The notes under the pieces: model-generated
Database searches by the model: none
What the model saw: only the letters and a program-made list of their open reading frames with translations
What the model was told of the DNA's origin: nothing
Position numbers and translations under genes: made by a program
Part shown: positions 54,331 to 63,781 of the stretch, in pieces
Numbering within the stretch: the stretch's first letter is position 1
Layout: each line of letters begins with the position of its first letter
Origin: Bacteroidales bacterium
Lineage (GTDB): Bacteria > Bacteroidota > Bacteroidia > Bacteroidales > Marinilabiliaceae
Reading direction: 5' to 3'
Assembly: GCA_003249255.1 (NCBI GenBank)
Contig: QKJP01000019.1
Span: forward strand, 62,001 to 126,000
Length of the DNA stretch: 64,000 bases

Positions 54331-56246
54331 TTCATATTATTTAATTGATTAAAACTTATTTCTACCCCAACATAAAAGGCTCTTCCCGGCATTTGATAAT
54401 ATTCAATGACCTGATAATCGACATTAAACACATTTGCAACTTTAAAAAAAGCATTTAACTGGTGGTGGTTGTATTTCATTTGATACTTAAGCTGCGCATT
54501 ATGTATCAAATAGGCATCCATAATACCTGATGAACTATTTTCTTCGGATGCATATCTCCATCCTGTATAATTTCCATTCCAAGACAATAAAAATTGTTTA
54601 TGTTCGCCTATTAAACCATAACCAACTTTTTGAAGTGGGGTATATGTTAAATAATGCCCATAGAAAATAGATTTAGGGTCATTATTCACCGTATGATTAA
54701 AAGAATAATTAACGTTGAATTTTAAAAAGGTCTTTCCTAGAACAAGCTTATTACATCCTGAGAATTCGAAACCGAGAGACCTTACCTTTTTATTGTTTTT
54801 GGGAGCCATCCCCGCACTTTCACCTTCATTTTTCGGAGCCCATTCGATCCAATCCTTTACATCCGAATAATAAGTGTTAAAATCACACTCTATTGAATTC
54901 ATCCCTAGGTTAAAATAACCACGTAAACCGCTTTCAACTACATAACCTTTTTCAGGATTTAAATCAGGGTTACCATAAGGCTCCCAATATCTATCGTTAA
55001 ATGTGGGTTGACGGTATTTGGAAGAAATACTAAAGCGCCCTATTAGTTTTTCATCACGAAATTTATACTTACCACCTAATGCAAAAACAGGAAAACTTCC
55101 ATAGGAAGAATTATATACCAAACGACTGGATGCATTTAAAGTATATTTTACTGTTCGAAACTTAACGGCTGAAAACAATGAGCCATCATTTTCAACAGTA
55201 GTAGTTTTCTCATAATTAGAAACCTTGGCCCATAAAAGAGCAAATTGTCCACCTACATCAAATGACAAATTAGTCGTAAGAAACATTCGAAGATTAATGT
55301 TTTCATACCATCTCTCGTTATGAATATTAGAAAGAAAATTTTTATCTGTATAAATCAATGTTTCATTGAAATAAGCTGTTTTATACTCAAAGCTATACTT
55401 ATCTCCTAGCTTCTTCCATTTAGCCATCAATCTGATAACACGATCGGTTTGATGTTGATAACTTTCTGCTGAAAGCAAGGAATTCATTGTTACAGGGATA
55501 TCTTTATCTCTTACTTGATACCATGCACCAAGTCCAAATTGCCCATATTTTTGGGTTTTAAAATCTAAATAAGGCACTAGAGCCAAAGAATTTAGAGAAT
55601 TATGATCATTATTTCGTTTATCACCTCTTGCGATATGATATGAAAAGTTATTTTTCGCATCTATACAGTTGGCATTTAAACTAAAGCTTAGTTTCTCACC
55701 ACCTAATCGAACACCCAGAACACCTTTATTATGACTAAAACTACCAAACTCATAGGAGCCAGAAATATTTGATTCATCTTTGCTAAAGGATTGCTGATCG
55801 ATGTCAATAACACCATCTACTGCCCCGGAACCATAAAGGGCTCCTGAAGCCCCATAAATTATAGAAACTTTATCACCTTTATTGAAGCTTAATAGAGATA
55901 CATCTGCACTCCCGGAGGTTAAACTATTAATGGGAAAACCATTCCAGTTAATTTGAGTATGATTCCCACTTCCTCCTCTTAAACGAACACTTGAAAGCGA
56001 ACCAGCAGAACCATAAGTAACAAGCTGAATAGGAGCAATATATTGAAGAACATCTTGCAAGTTTTCATTGACAAACAGTTTTTGGGATAATGTATCTACA
56101 GTAAAGGTTTTAAAATCTTCAGTGAAAAATTGCCGTTGGCAGGCAATTACATCAACCTCCTCAACTCTAACGGTATCAGTTATACCCGCCACGAGTAAAT
56201 GGGGTAAACAAAACACTACCAAAACAAAAAACAGTTTTAATCTCAT
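54327..56246 (-). CDS. BtuB-like TonB-dependent cobalamin receptor
   Basis: 639 residues. Signal peptide (LFFVLVVFCLPHLLVAG), TonB-box-like DTVRVEEVDVIA near residue 24, plug domain (NLQDVLQYIAPIQL, SSVRLRGGSGNHTQINWNGFPIN) and a barrel through the C-terminus (GRAFYVGVEISF). Transports cobalamin across the outer membrane using TonB energy. Substrate is assigned from the riboswitch upstream and the downstream BtuG-like gene. Confidence 0.92.
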   Translation of the reverse strand: MRLKLFFVLVVFCLPHLLVAGITDTVRVEEVDVIACQRQFFTEDFKTFTVDTLSQKLFVNENLQDVLQYIAPIQLVTYGSAGSLSSVRLRGGSGNHTQINWNGFPINSLTSGSADVSLLSFNKGDKVSIIYGASGALYGSGAVDGVIDIDQQSFSKDESNISGSYEFGSFSHNKGVLGVRLGGEKLSFSLNANCIDAKNNFSYHIARGDKRNNDHNSLNSLALVPYLDFKTQKYGQFGLGAWYQVRDKDIPVTMNSLLSAESYQHQTDRVIRLMAKWKKLGDKYSFEYKTAYFNETLIYTDKNFLSNIHNERWYENINLRMFLTTNLSFDVGGQFALLWAKVSNYEKTTTVENDGSLFSAVKFRTVKYTLNASSRLVYNSSYGSFPVFALGGKYKFRDEKLIGRFSISSKYRQPTFNDRYWEPYGNPDLNPEKGYVVESGLRGYFNLGMNSIECDFNTYYSDVKDWIEWAPKNEGESAGMAPKNNKKVRSLGFEFSGCNKLVLGKTFLKFNVNYSFNHTVNNDPKSIFYGHYLTYTPLQKVGYGLIGEHKQFLLSWNGNYTGWRYASEENSSSGIMDAYLIHNAQLKYQMKYNHHQLNAFFKVANVFNVDYQVIEYYQMPGRAFYVGVEISFNQLNNMK

Positions 56247-56287
56247 CGCGCTAAAAATCTTATTCTAACAAAACTGTTCTTGAAAAA

Positions 56288-56309
56288 CGGAGACGCAAAA
56301 ACACAAAGG
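56288..56309. repeat. Intergenic AGAC-type word (copy 3 of 3)
   Basis: cggagacgca followed by aaaacacaaagg; lies between the riboswitch and btuB. Confidence 0.45.
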
Positions 56310-56359
56310 TATTTTTTGCTCTGTATTATAGTCCGTAATACAATGAACAATTAACAACC

Positions 56360-56570
56360 TTGGCAGGTCTTCTGACTTATTCCCCTCTTAAGCAACCTTC
56401 CCATCACACTAATGTGCAACAGTGGTATCGTAGACTTAAGAACATAATCTCTTTAAAAAGAGATCCAGGACTTACAGCAGCGGATACTGTTACCGATTTT
56501 CACGGTATTCCCTTTTCATTGCTCCAATTAGACGATTAGAGCAAAACCAAAATCAGTGCAAAGCTATAAA
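56360..56570 (-). promoter_or_regulatory. Cobalamin (B12) riboswitch
   Basis: On the minus strand the B12 box AAGTCAGAAGACCTGCC is at 56362-56378. Upstream are the conserved CCGTGAAAATCGG segment near 56495, the GCTGCTGTAA segment near 56475 and the ACCACTG segment near 56425, in the right order. It controls the BtuB-like gene starting at 56246 and the coupled BtuG-like gene. There are 115 bp between the B12 box and the ATG, with a small hairpin (GTATTA / TAATAC) but no T-run, so translational control or a pseudoknot-dependent mode is more likely than termination. Confidence 0.93.
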
Positions 56571-56671
56571 AAACTTTAAGATTTAAAACGAAAGTTCTCT
56601 AACTATTATAGGTTAGTAACTTTAGAGAAATCGTTATATTTTAAGGAAATTGACAATAACAAAGTACAAAA

Positions 56672-56697
56672 AAGGCCGTATTAAAAAATACAGCCTT
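56672..56697 (-). terminator. Terminator of dnaA
   Basis: Stem AAGGCCGTATT / AATACAGCCTT (one mismatch) and T-run on the minus strand. Confidence 0.8.
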
Positions 56698-56721
56698 CAA
56701 ATATTATAAAGATTTTATTTA

Positions 56722-58149
56722 TTACGATTTCAATTGCGCCTCTATTTCTCGTACTTGAGACTTAAACTCTTTATCGGTCTCTACTAAATTATTTACTGCT
56801 TTACAGGCGTGAAGAACAGTTGCATGATCTTTTTTACCAATTTTTGCACCTATGGTTGATAGAGAAGAATTAGTAAGAACTTTACTAAAATACATCGCAA
56901 TCTGACGCGCTTGTACAATTTCTCTTTTTCTTGTTTTGGATTGAAGTAACTCTAAATCTAATCCAAAATAATCACACACTGTTTGAGAAATTGATTCAAC
57001 TGACAATTCTTTCACTGATTTTTTAACCAATTTATCTATAATGGACTTGGCCATTTCAAAATTGATCTCTTTTTTGTTTAAAGTGGCTTGCGCTAACAAT
57101 GAAATTAATGCCCCTTCTAATTCACGTACATTATTTACAACATTACTGGCTATATAATAAATAACATCTTCAGGAACTTCTAACCCATCATTATAAACCT
57201 TCTGTCTCAATATTGCAACTCTGGTCTCAAAATCAGGCGATTGTATATCAGCAGCTAAGCCCCACTTAAAACGCGATAATAATCTTTCTTCTAATCCTTG
57301 TAACTCAACAGGCGCTTTATCACTTGTTAAAATGAGCTGTTTCCCGGTCTGATGCAGATGATTAAAGATATGAAAGAAGGTATTTTGAGTTTTTGTTTTA
57401 CCTGCAAATTCCTGAACATCATCAATGATTAAAACATCAATCATTTGATAAAAATTCAAAAAGTTATTCAACTCATTGTTACGAACTGATTCGGTAAATT
57501 GAGTTTGAAACTTATTCGCATTTACATAAAGTACCGTTTTTTCAGGAGATGATTTTTTCACTTCAATCCCAATAGATTGAGCTAAATGCGTTTTTCCTAA
57601 CCCCGAATTACCATACAAAAACAATGGGTTAAAAGCTGTTTTTCCGGGATTTTGAGCAACAGCAGTTGCTGCATTTCTTGCCAAACGATTACATTCCCCT
57701 TCAACGTATTTTTCAAAAGTATAATCTGCATTTAATTGCGGATCTACATTTAACTTTTTAATACCCGGAATAACAAACGGATTACGTATTGTAGGTTTTT
57801 CTTGACTATTTACACTAACAGGTCTATTTCTTAAATCCGTTTTATTATTAGTCGGAAAATTTAAAGTATAAGGTTGATTATTCGCAATAGGGGAATTTGC
57901 CAAAACAACTTTGTACTCTAATTTAGCATTAGGGCCAAGTTCTCTACGTAATGTCTTACTTAACAATTCAATAAACTGCTCTTCTAAATATTCGTAGAAG
58001 AAAACGCTAGGTACTTGTATTGTTAAAACATCATTTTCTAGCTTAACAGGTATAATAGGTTCAAACCATGTTTTAAAACTGATTTCCGGTATATTGTCTT
58101 TAATAATTTGTAAACAACTACTCCAAATTGCTGCGTAATCGGCATTCAT
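56722..58149 (-). CDS. dnaA: Chromosomal replication initiator DnaA
   Basis: 475 residues. Domain I (IWSSCLQIIKDNIPEISFKTWFEPI), a linker, domain III AAA+ with Walker A GNSGLGKTH near 183 and IDDVQEFAGK near 245, and domain IV with the DnaA-box-binding signature KKDHATVLHACKAV near 440. It opens the origin and regulates initiation. The flanking genes (TonB receptor, MCE) are not the usual dnaN-recF set; no clear cluster of DnaA boxes is seen in the 320 bp upstream, so an adjacent origin is not supported. Confidence 0.97.
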   Translation of the reverse strand: MNADYAAIWSSCLQIIKDNIPEISFKTWFEPIIPVKLENDVLTIQVPSVFFYEYLEEQFIELLSKTLRRELGPNAKLEYKVVLANSPIANNQPYTLNFPTNNKTDLRNRPVSVNSQEKPTIRNPFVIPGIKKLNVDPQLNADYTFEKYVEGECNRLARNAATAVAQNPGKTAFNPLFLYGNSGLGKTHLAQSIGIEVKKSSPEKTVLYVNANKFQTQFTESVRNNELNNFLNFYQMIDVLIIDDVQEFAGKTKTQNTFFHIFNHLHQTGKQLILTSDKAPVELQGLEERLLSRFKWGLAADIQSPDFETRVAILRQKVYNDGLEVPEDVIYYIASNVVNNVRELEGALISLLAQATLNKKEINFEMAKSIIDKLVKKSVKELSVESISQTVCDYFGLDLELLQSKTRKREIVQARQIAMYFSKVLTNSSLSTIGAKIGKKDHATVLHACKAVNNLVETDKEFKSQVREIEAQLKS

Positions 58150-58420
58150 TTCCCTTATCTAATTTACTGAATTATGTTAGATTGCTTGTTTGTTCTGTGA
58201 TACAAAGCTTGTGAAAAATTAAATGAAAAAAAAATTCACTTTTTCTTGTACAATTAACATTCATTGTGGCGAGTCTAGTTTTCAGGCATTTAATAAAAAC
58301 ACTTACAAAAATCACAATATCAACAACATAAGGCTTCCACTTAAAACAACTCTCCCACCACAACAGTTGTCAATCCCTTTATTTTTACGAGGTTTAGAAC
58401 AATGCAAAAAAAAAATTAAA
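58150..58420. other. Upstream region of dnaA without recognised origin features
   Basis: AT-rich; no TTATCCACA-type box was found by eye. It contains poly-A tracts only. A 93-codon frame overlapping here is considered spurious. Confidence 0.5.
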
Positions 58421-58446
58421 AAAGGGGTGAAAAAATTCACCCCTTT
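58421..58446 (-). terminator. Terminator of the amidase-MCE operon
   Basis: Stem AAAGGGGTGAA / TTCACCCCTTT with a 4-nt loop and T-run on the minus strand. Confidence 0.9.
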
Positions 58447-58469
58447 CCTATTTAACAATATGTCAAAAT

Positions 58470-59684
58470 TTAATCCGTCTTCTTTCTTGCTTTTTTTAGA
58501 TTAATTTCTATTCCATTTTCAAGGGCTACAACTTCCGCTTGAGGGTACTCATCCTGAACCTTGTTTAAGATAATTTCAGCATCAGAATACTTACTTTCCT
58601 GACCTATTGAATAGATAAACTTCCCATTTCTCATATCTTCATAAATGCGTTGATCAACATTCACATGTAGGCTATCTTTGTTTATAGGCTTATCAGATTC
58701 TATTAATTTAACCTGAAAATAGATTCCTTTAATTCCATAAGCTTCTTCGGATACATATACTTTTTTACCAAAATTAACAGCAGAAAAACTAACGTATCTG
58801 TCGGGTCTGTTTCGCACATCCATTAACAAGCGATTGAGATTAACAGACGCATCTGTAAGCGATCGATAAAGTTCTTCGTCACTTAACAACAAGCCTAAAC
58901 TTCCTTCCCCTGAATTTGCTTTCTCTAACAATGTGGAAGTCTCATCTAACGTTTGCTTCAGTGAAAACAGAGAAGAATCTATTTTGGCATTTTTTATTTG
59001 TTGCGATATGGTCTCAAAATTTGAAATAGCAGAAGCTAATTTCGGGCTTTGTTTATTAAACATGATCAATAATGAATCTACCCTTTTTAACATTAAATTC
59101 AACTGCCCTTTATCATCCATTTTTTGAACCAGCGAAGACGTTATCTTATCCAAATTTTGCAGGGTTCTATCTAAATGAAAAATTGTTTTCTCAAGGTTTA
59201 AACTCGTTAAAGTAGAATCCAAATTTGTGATCAAATGCTCGGCTTTATCTTTTAAAGGCAACACCTCATTACTTACCTGATCCATAAAATCACCATCTAC
59301 TGAAGTTCTAATGGTATCGCCACTTTTTAAAAGGTCAGTACTGATCCCAAGTTCAAATTCTACGGCTTTGGAGCCCATCAAATCCAAACTATATATTTCT
59401 GCCCGGGAATCTTTAGGCAATCTGATCTTTTCATTTAAAATAAATGTAACTACAAATTGCTCATTATTTTGAGGATGTAGAGTTATATTTCGGACAGTAC
59501 CCACTTTAAAACCTTTAAAATAAATAGGACTGGCTTCTGTTAATCCGTTTATTCTTGAATAAACCCCATAATATCTATCTACCCCAACTATAAAAAGATC
59601 TTTCCCCTTCAGAAAATTAATTCCCCAAATGGCAACAAAAGATGCAATAAATACTACTATCCCAATTTTAATTTCTTTTTTCAT
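58470..59684 (-). CDS. MCE/MlaD-family protein with SPOR-like C-terminus
   Basis: 404 residues. N-terminal membrane anchor (KIGIVVFIASFVAIWGINFL) and MCE domain about 40-115 (GVYSRINGLTEASPIYFKG, KVGTVRNITL, AEIYSLDLMGSKAVEFELG). A helical region follows (NLDSTLTSLNLEKTIFHLDRTLQNLD). The final about 55 residues, FIYSIGQESKYSDAEIIL then YPQAEVVALENGIEI, resemble the SPOR-like end of the amidase encoded next door. MCE proteins form lipid-transport rings, but no mlaE or mlaF lies here. The gene follows the amidase by 48 bp with a shared terminator. Confidence 0.87.
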   Translation of the reverse strand: MKKEIKIGIVVFIASFVAIWGINFLKGKDLFIVGVDRYYGVYSRINGLTEASPIYFKGFKVGTVRNITLHPQNNEQFVVTFILNEKIRLPKDSRAEIYSLDLMGSKAVEFELGISTDLLKSGDTIRTSVDGDFMDQVSNEVLPLKDKAEHLITNLDSTLTSLNLEKTIFHLDRTLQNLDKITSSLVQKMDDKGQLNLMLKRVDSLLIMFNKQSPKLASAISNFETISQQIKNAKIDSSLFSLKQTLDETSTLLEKANSGEGSLGLLLSDEELYRSLTDASVNLNRLLMDVRNRPDRYVSFSAVNFGKKVYVSEEAYGIKGIYFQVKLIESDKPINKDSLHVNVDQRIYEDMRNGKFIYSIGQESKYSDAEIILNKVQDEYPQAEVVALENGIEINLKKARKKTD

Positions 59685-59732
59685 AAATTAAGGTGTCAAT
59701 AGGCCAATAGATTATAACCCGTTTCATTTTCG

Positions 59733-60821
59733 TTATTTTGTTATTGTTTGAGCTTTATCTAAAGAAATCCTCTCTTCTCCTAAGAAGGCAACCACAAATG
59801 CATCGGCAATTTTCGTCCTTACATCGTCTTGAATTTTAAGAATTTCATTATAATCAGAAGTCTCTCCCGTTGTATATTTAAATTTATTGTTCTCAATATA
59901 TTCCCAAACATTAGGAAATTGAGAATAAACCCTTGCATTATCACTAAGTTTTTTAGGTGATGATGCAACCTGAACCCGATACGTTACTTTCTCTTTCTTC
60001 TTTACTTCTTCAATGCCGTTATTTAACTCAAATTGTGTTTTATAATCTCGAACTGAACGAAATAAGGCGGATGCTAAATAAGTCTGTCCTTCTTCGGAAA
60101 TCATAAATTTCTCTTCCACTTTATTACTCAAGAAGCCTAACTCAACCAGGATGGATGGCATACTCGTTTTGCGAAGAACCAAAAAACCGGCTTGTTTAAC
60201 ACCTCGATTTTTACGCCCAACCCGATTTGTAAATTGATCCTGTACAATACCTGCTAAATTTTGACTTTGATCCAAAAAAGCAAATTGCATCAACTGAAAC
60301 ATAATATAGGATTCTGAAGAATTGGGATCAAAACCTTCATACTTCACAGAATAATCTTCCTCATATAAAATTACTGAGTTTTCTTGTTTTGCCACTTCAA
60401 GCTGTTCGTTGGTTCTATGATTACCCAATACGAAGGTTTCAGCCCCATACACAGAAGGTTTAGAAATGTAATTGGCATGAATGGAAATAAACAAATCTGC
60501 TTTGTTTTCATTTGCAATTTCAGCCCTCCGATCTAACGGTATAAACACATCTTTATCCCTGGTATAAACAACTTTAACCTCAGGCAAATGCTCATTGATG
60601 TATTCCCCCAATTTTAATGCTACATTTAATACAATGTCCTTTTCATTGGCCTTACTCCCCTGTGCTCCCGAATCTTTTCCTCCATGCCCCGGATCTATCA
60701 CAACCGTCTTAAACCTAATCTTTTCTTGCCCATTAACAATGCTCCAAGACATCAAAAACAGAACCAATACTGAAAATAAGTTTAATGCATGCTTGCGTGT
60801 ATTACAATAGTAGATTGTCAT
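59733..60821 (-). CDS. N-acetylmuramoyl-L-alanine amidase with SPOR-like C-terminal domain
   Basis: 362 residues. Signal sequence (ALNLFSVLVLFLMSWSIVNG). Amidase_3 domain with zinc ligands in DPGHGGKDSGA (His near 45), RRAEIANE, SIHANYI and the catalytic VELGFLSN near 235. The C-terminal about 70 residues (TYRVQVASS, YTTGETSDYNEILKI, ADAFVVAFLGEERI) resemble a SPOR-type peptidoglycan-binding domain. It cleaves the peptide from MurNAc, probably at the septum. Its start is preceded by a -7 element at 60853. Confidence 0.92.
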   Translation of the reverse strand: MTIYYCNTRKHALNLFSVLVLFLMSWSIVNGQEKIRFKTVVIDPGHGGKDSGAQGSKANEKDIVLNVALKLGEYINEHLPEVKVVYTRDKDVFIPLDRRAEIANENKADLFISIHANYISKPSVYGAETFVLGNHRTNEQLEVAKQENSVILYEEDYSVKYEGFDPNSSESYIMFQLMQFAFLDQSQNLAGIVQDQFTNRVGRKNRGVKQAGFLVLRKTSMPSILVELGFLSNKVEEKFMISEEGQTYLASALFRSVRDYKTQFELNNGIEEVKKKEKVTYRVQVASSPKKLSDNARVYSQFPNVWEYIENNKFKYTTGETSDYNEILKIQDDVRTKIADAFVVAFLGEERISLDKAQTITK

Positions 60822-60852
60822 AAACGTACATAACTTTTAAAAATTAATGTTC

Positions 60853-60860
60853 CAAAAATA
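60853..60860 (-). promoter_or_regulatory. -7 promoter element of the amidase-MCE operon
   Basis: The minus strand reads TATTTTTG, 32 bp before the ATG at 60821. Confidence 0.6.
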
Positions 60861-60940
60861 AACATTAATCAAGAGAATAAAAAAAGGTTGAAGACACTAT
60901 TATTTTACAAAAGCAAAAGAGGGTATGACCAATTTTTATT

Positions 60941-60948
60941 TATTTTTG
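60941..60948 (+). promoter_or_regulatory. -7 promoter element of lptD
   Basis: TATTTTTG, 23 bp before the TTG start at 60971; divergent from the amidase promoter. Confidence 0.6.
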
Positions 60949-60970
60949 TGGCTTTGAAAAAAATAACGCG

Positions 60971-63721
60971 TTGACAAAACAAAATATCATTTACTACCTA
61001 TTAAAACAAAGCACTCGATCAGTGCTTGTATTACTGACTTTAGCTTCATTTCTTTCACCCTCTGAAGCTCAAACAGATAATACCACAAGCTCAGAATCTG
61101 ACAGCGTACAATCTTCTCAACTTAAGCTTGAAACTCAAGAATCAAAACCATTTATTATTGACTCTGAAATTAAGTACAAAGCAAAAGATTCAATTTACAC
61201 AGATTTAAAAACAAAAAAAACCTATTTATATGGCGAAGCTGAAGTAAGCTATCAGGATATTTTACTAACGGCACATACGATCATCTTGGACAATGATAGT
61301 AACACCGCCATGGCTTATGGAACAGTAGATACCTTGGGTAATGAAATTGGACTCCCCATATTTACCGATCCCAGTGGTGAATATACCATGCGAAGTATGA
61401 AATACAACTTCGAAACAGAAAAAGCTATTATCGAACACATTATTACTCAACAGGGGGAAGGTTTTGTTGTTGGGCAAAAAGCAAAAAAAATTGAAGACGA
61501 TGCGTATTGCATGGCCAATGCCAAGTACTCAACCTGTGATAATCATGATCATCCTCACTTCTATTTAAACTTAACAAAAGCAAAAGTAATCCCCGGCAAA
61601 AAAACAGTTACCGGACCAGCTTATCTGGTTATTGAAGATGTGAAAATTCCATTTATTGGTCTTCCTTTTGCTATTATCCCAAGTACATCAAAGTACAGCT
61701 CAGGATTTTTGTTCCCATCTTATAGAGATGAACAAACAAGGGGGTTTGGCTTAAGTGATGGTGGTTATTATTGGGCAGCCAGCAATTATTTTGATGCCAT
61801 GATAAGAAGCGATATATACACCAATGGATCATGGGCAGCCAGATTTGCATCTAATTATAAGGTACGTTATAAATTTGGTGGAAATATCAACATGCAGTAC
61901 CTCACCAACATAGTTGGAGAAGAAGATTTACCAAATTATAGAAAAACGAAAGATATGTCTGTTACTTGGTCGCATCGCCAAGATTCAAAGGCAAATCCTT
62001 TACGATCCTTTTCAGCTAATGTGAATTACTCAACCAGTTCTTTTGATCAAAACAACATCAATAATTTATACAACGGCTCTACCTCTAATCTTTCTCGAAA
62101 CACTAAAAGATCAAGTATTTCTTATAGTCGACGCTGGGCTGGATTGCCTATTAATTTCTCGAGTAGCTTCCTCCACTCACAAAACAGTAGAGACAGTACA
62201 ATCGACTTAACTTTACCTGATTTTACCTTTACCATGAGTCGCATTTACCCCTTTAAGAATAAAAACAAAGTGGGTACAAAAGAAAACATCTTTGAAAAAA
62301 TTAGTCTTCAATACACCGGTACTGCCAAAAATTACATTCATACTAAAGAACGCGATTTAAGTATAGGTACATCTAGCTTGCAAGAGGATTGGAAAAATGG
62401 GGTTAAACACTCAATTCCGATAGACATGAATATCAAATTCTTAAGGTATTTCACCGTTACTCCTAATTTCAATTACACAGAACGCTGGTACTTTAAAAAG
62501 GTTGAAAAAGATTATGACTATGAAGAAGGAAAAATAATAGACTCTAAAACATCTTATGGATTAAACAGAGTTTATGACTATTCAATGGGAGCAGGAACCT
62601 CCACCAAAATATACACTTACTTTAGACCATGGCGTAAATTATTTGGTGATAAAGTTAATGCTATAAGGCATGTTGCTACACCAAGTGTAGGTTTTAATTA
62701 CAGTCCGGATTTTTCACAAAACAAATTCGGATTCTATGACGAGATAGAATACTACGATGAAAAATCAGAGGAAATAAAAACTCATAAATATTCATTCTAC
62801 GATGATGGAATTTATGGAAAACCGGGTAGTAGTACTGTTGGTTCTCTTAACTTTTCTTTAGGTAACACGCTCGATATGAAAGTTAAAAGCGACAGAGATA
62901 CAACTGGTTTTAAAAAGATAAAAATTCTTGATCGCCTAAATTTTGGTTCAGGCTATAATTTTTTAGCGGATTCGTTGAATCTGAGTAAAATTAGCATGAA
63001 TGGATCAACAAAACTATTTGGAACGAATATTAATTTTGGTGCTAATTTTGATCCATACGCGTTGGATACAACAAAAACAGGACAACCCATAACGGTGAAT
63101 AAATACATGCTGAATGAGCATAAAAAAATTGCCCGCTTAACGGATGCCAATCTAAGTTTTTCCCTTCGATTTGATTCTAAAAAATTCAAACGGAAAAAGG
63201 AAAAAGGTTCTAAAGATGAAGACTTAGAAGATGAAGCAATCGAAGATGAATTCAATAACTTGGAAGATCCTTTAAATCCAAATAAATTTGATCCTCAAAA
63301 AGAATTTGCTAACAATGAAACTGAAATTAAAAAAGACGATGAAGGTTACGCAAAATTCAGTATTCCCTGGAATATTAGTTTAAGTTATTCATTCAGATAT
63401 GTCAAAGACAAATTTAATCCTGTTAAAATGGATTATGATTTTAAAATGACTTCGAATGTGAATATAAACGGACGAATTTCAATTACTCCCAAATGGAATA
63501 TTAATTTTTCTTCAGGTTACAACTTCGATTTAAAAGAAATTGGACATACCAACATTGGAATAAGTCGTGATTTACACTGTTGGAGCATGAATTTTAACCT
63601 AGTACCGATAGGACGATACAAATCATACTTTTTTACGATACGTGTAAATTCAAGCATGCTACAAGACTTGAAGTGGGAACAGAGAAATCATCCAAGGGAC
63701 AATCCTGGATTCTATAACTAG
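60971..63721 (+). CDS. lptD: LPS-assembly outer-membrane protein LptD
   Basis: 916 residues. Start is TTG; no in-frame ATG precedes the signal peptide (SVLVLLTLASFLSPSEAQ), and the promoter sits just upstream. The OstA-like N-terminal beta-jellyroll region (KTYLYGEAEVSYQDILLTAHTIILDN, MAYGTVDTLGNEIG) receives LPS from LptA-like partners. Then the barrel region with STSKYSSGFLFPSYRDEQTRGFGL and a long run of strands. Asp/Glu-rich loops near 730-790. It inserts LPS in the outer leaflet together with LptE. Divergent from the amidase operon. Confidence 0.9.
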   Translation: MTKQNIIYYLLKQSTRSVLVLLTLASFLSPSEAQTDNTTSSESDSVQSSQLKLETQESKPFIIDSEIKYKAKDSIYTDLKTKKTYLYGEAEVSYQDILLTAHTIILDNDSNTAMAYGTVDTLGNEIGLPIFTDPSGEYTMRSMKYNFETEKAIIEHIITQQGEGFVVGQKAKKIEDDAYCMANAKYSTCDNHDHPHFYLNLTKAKVIPGKKTVTGPAYLVIEDVKIPFIGLPFAIIPSTSKYSSGFLFPSYRDEQTRGFGLSDGGYYWAASNYFDAMIRSDIYTNGSWAARFASNYKVRYKFGGNINMQYLTNIVGEEDLPNYRKTKDMSVTWSHRQDSKANPLRSFSANVNYSTSSFDQNNINNLYNGSTSNLSRNTKRSSISYSRRWAGLPINFSSSFLHSQNSRDSTIDLTLPDFTFTMSRIYPFKNKNKVGTKENIFEKISLQYTGTAKNYIHTKERDLSIGTSSLQEDWKNGVKHSIPIDMNIKFLRYFTVTPNFNYTERWYFKKVEKDYDYEEGKIIDSKTSYGLNRVYDYSMGAGTSTKIYTYFRPWRKLFGDKVNAIRHVATPSVGFNYSPDFSQNKFGFYDEIEYYDEKSEEIKTHKYSFYDDGIYGKPGSSTVGSLNFSLGNTLDMKVKSDRDTTGFKKIKILDRLNFGSGYNFLADSLNLSKISMNGSTKLFGTNINFGANFDPYALDTTKTGQPITVNKYMLNEHKKIARLTDANLSFSLRFDSKKFKRKKEKGSKDEDLEDEAIEDEFNNLEDPLNPNKFDPQKEFANNETEIKKDDEGYAKFSIPWNISLSYSFRYVKDKFNPVKMDYDFKMTSNVNINGRISITPKWNINFSSGYNFDLKEIGHTNIGISRDLHCWSMNFNLVPIGRYKSYFFTIRVNSSMLQDLKWEQRNHPRDNPGFYN

Positions 63722-63781
63722 TCTTTAAACACAATACTCCATATTCTGTTATAGTATTAAACTCTTTTAAAACCATTATTG

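Noticed and set aside
58150-58420. Possible replication origin beside dnaA
   Set aside because: No DnaA-box cluster could be seen, and gene order lacks dnaN/recF/gyrB neighbours.
58172-58504. Open frames on both strands upstream of dnaA
   Set aside because: They cross poly-A tracts and the operon terminator and show no recognisable protein features.
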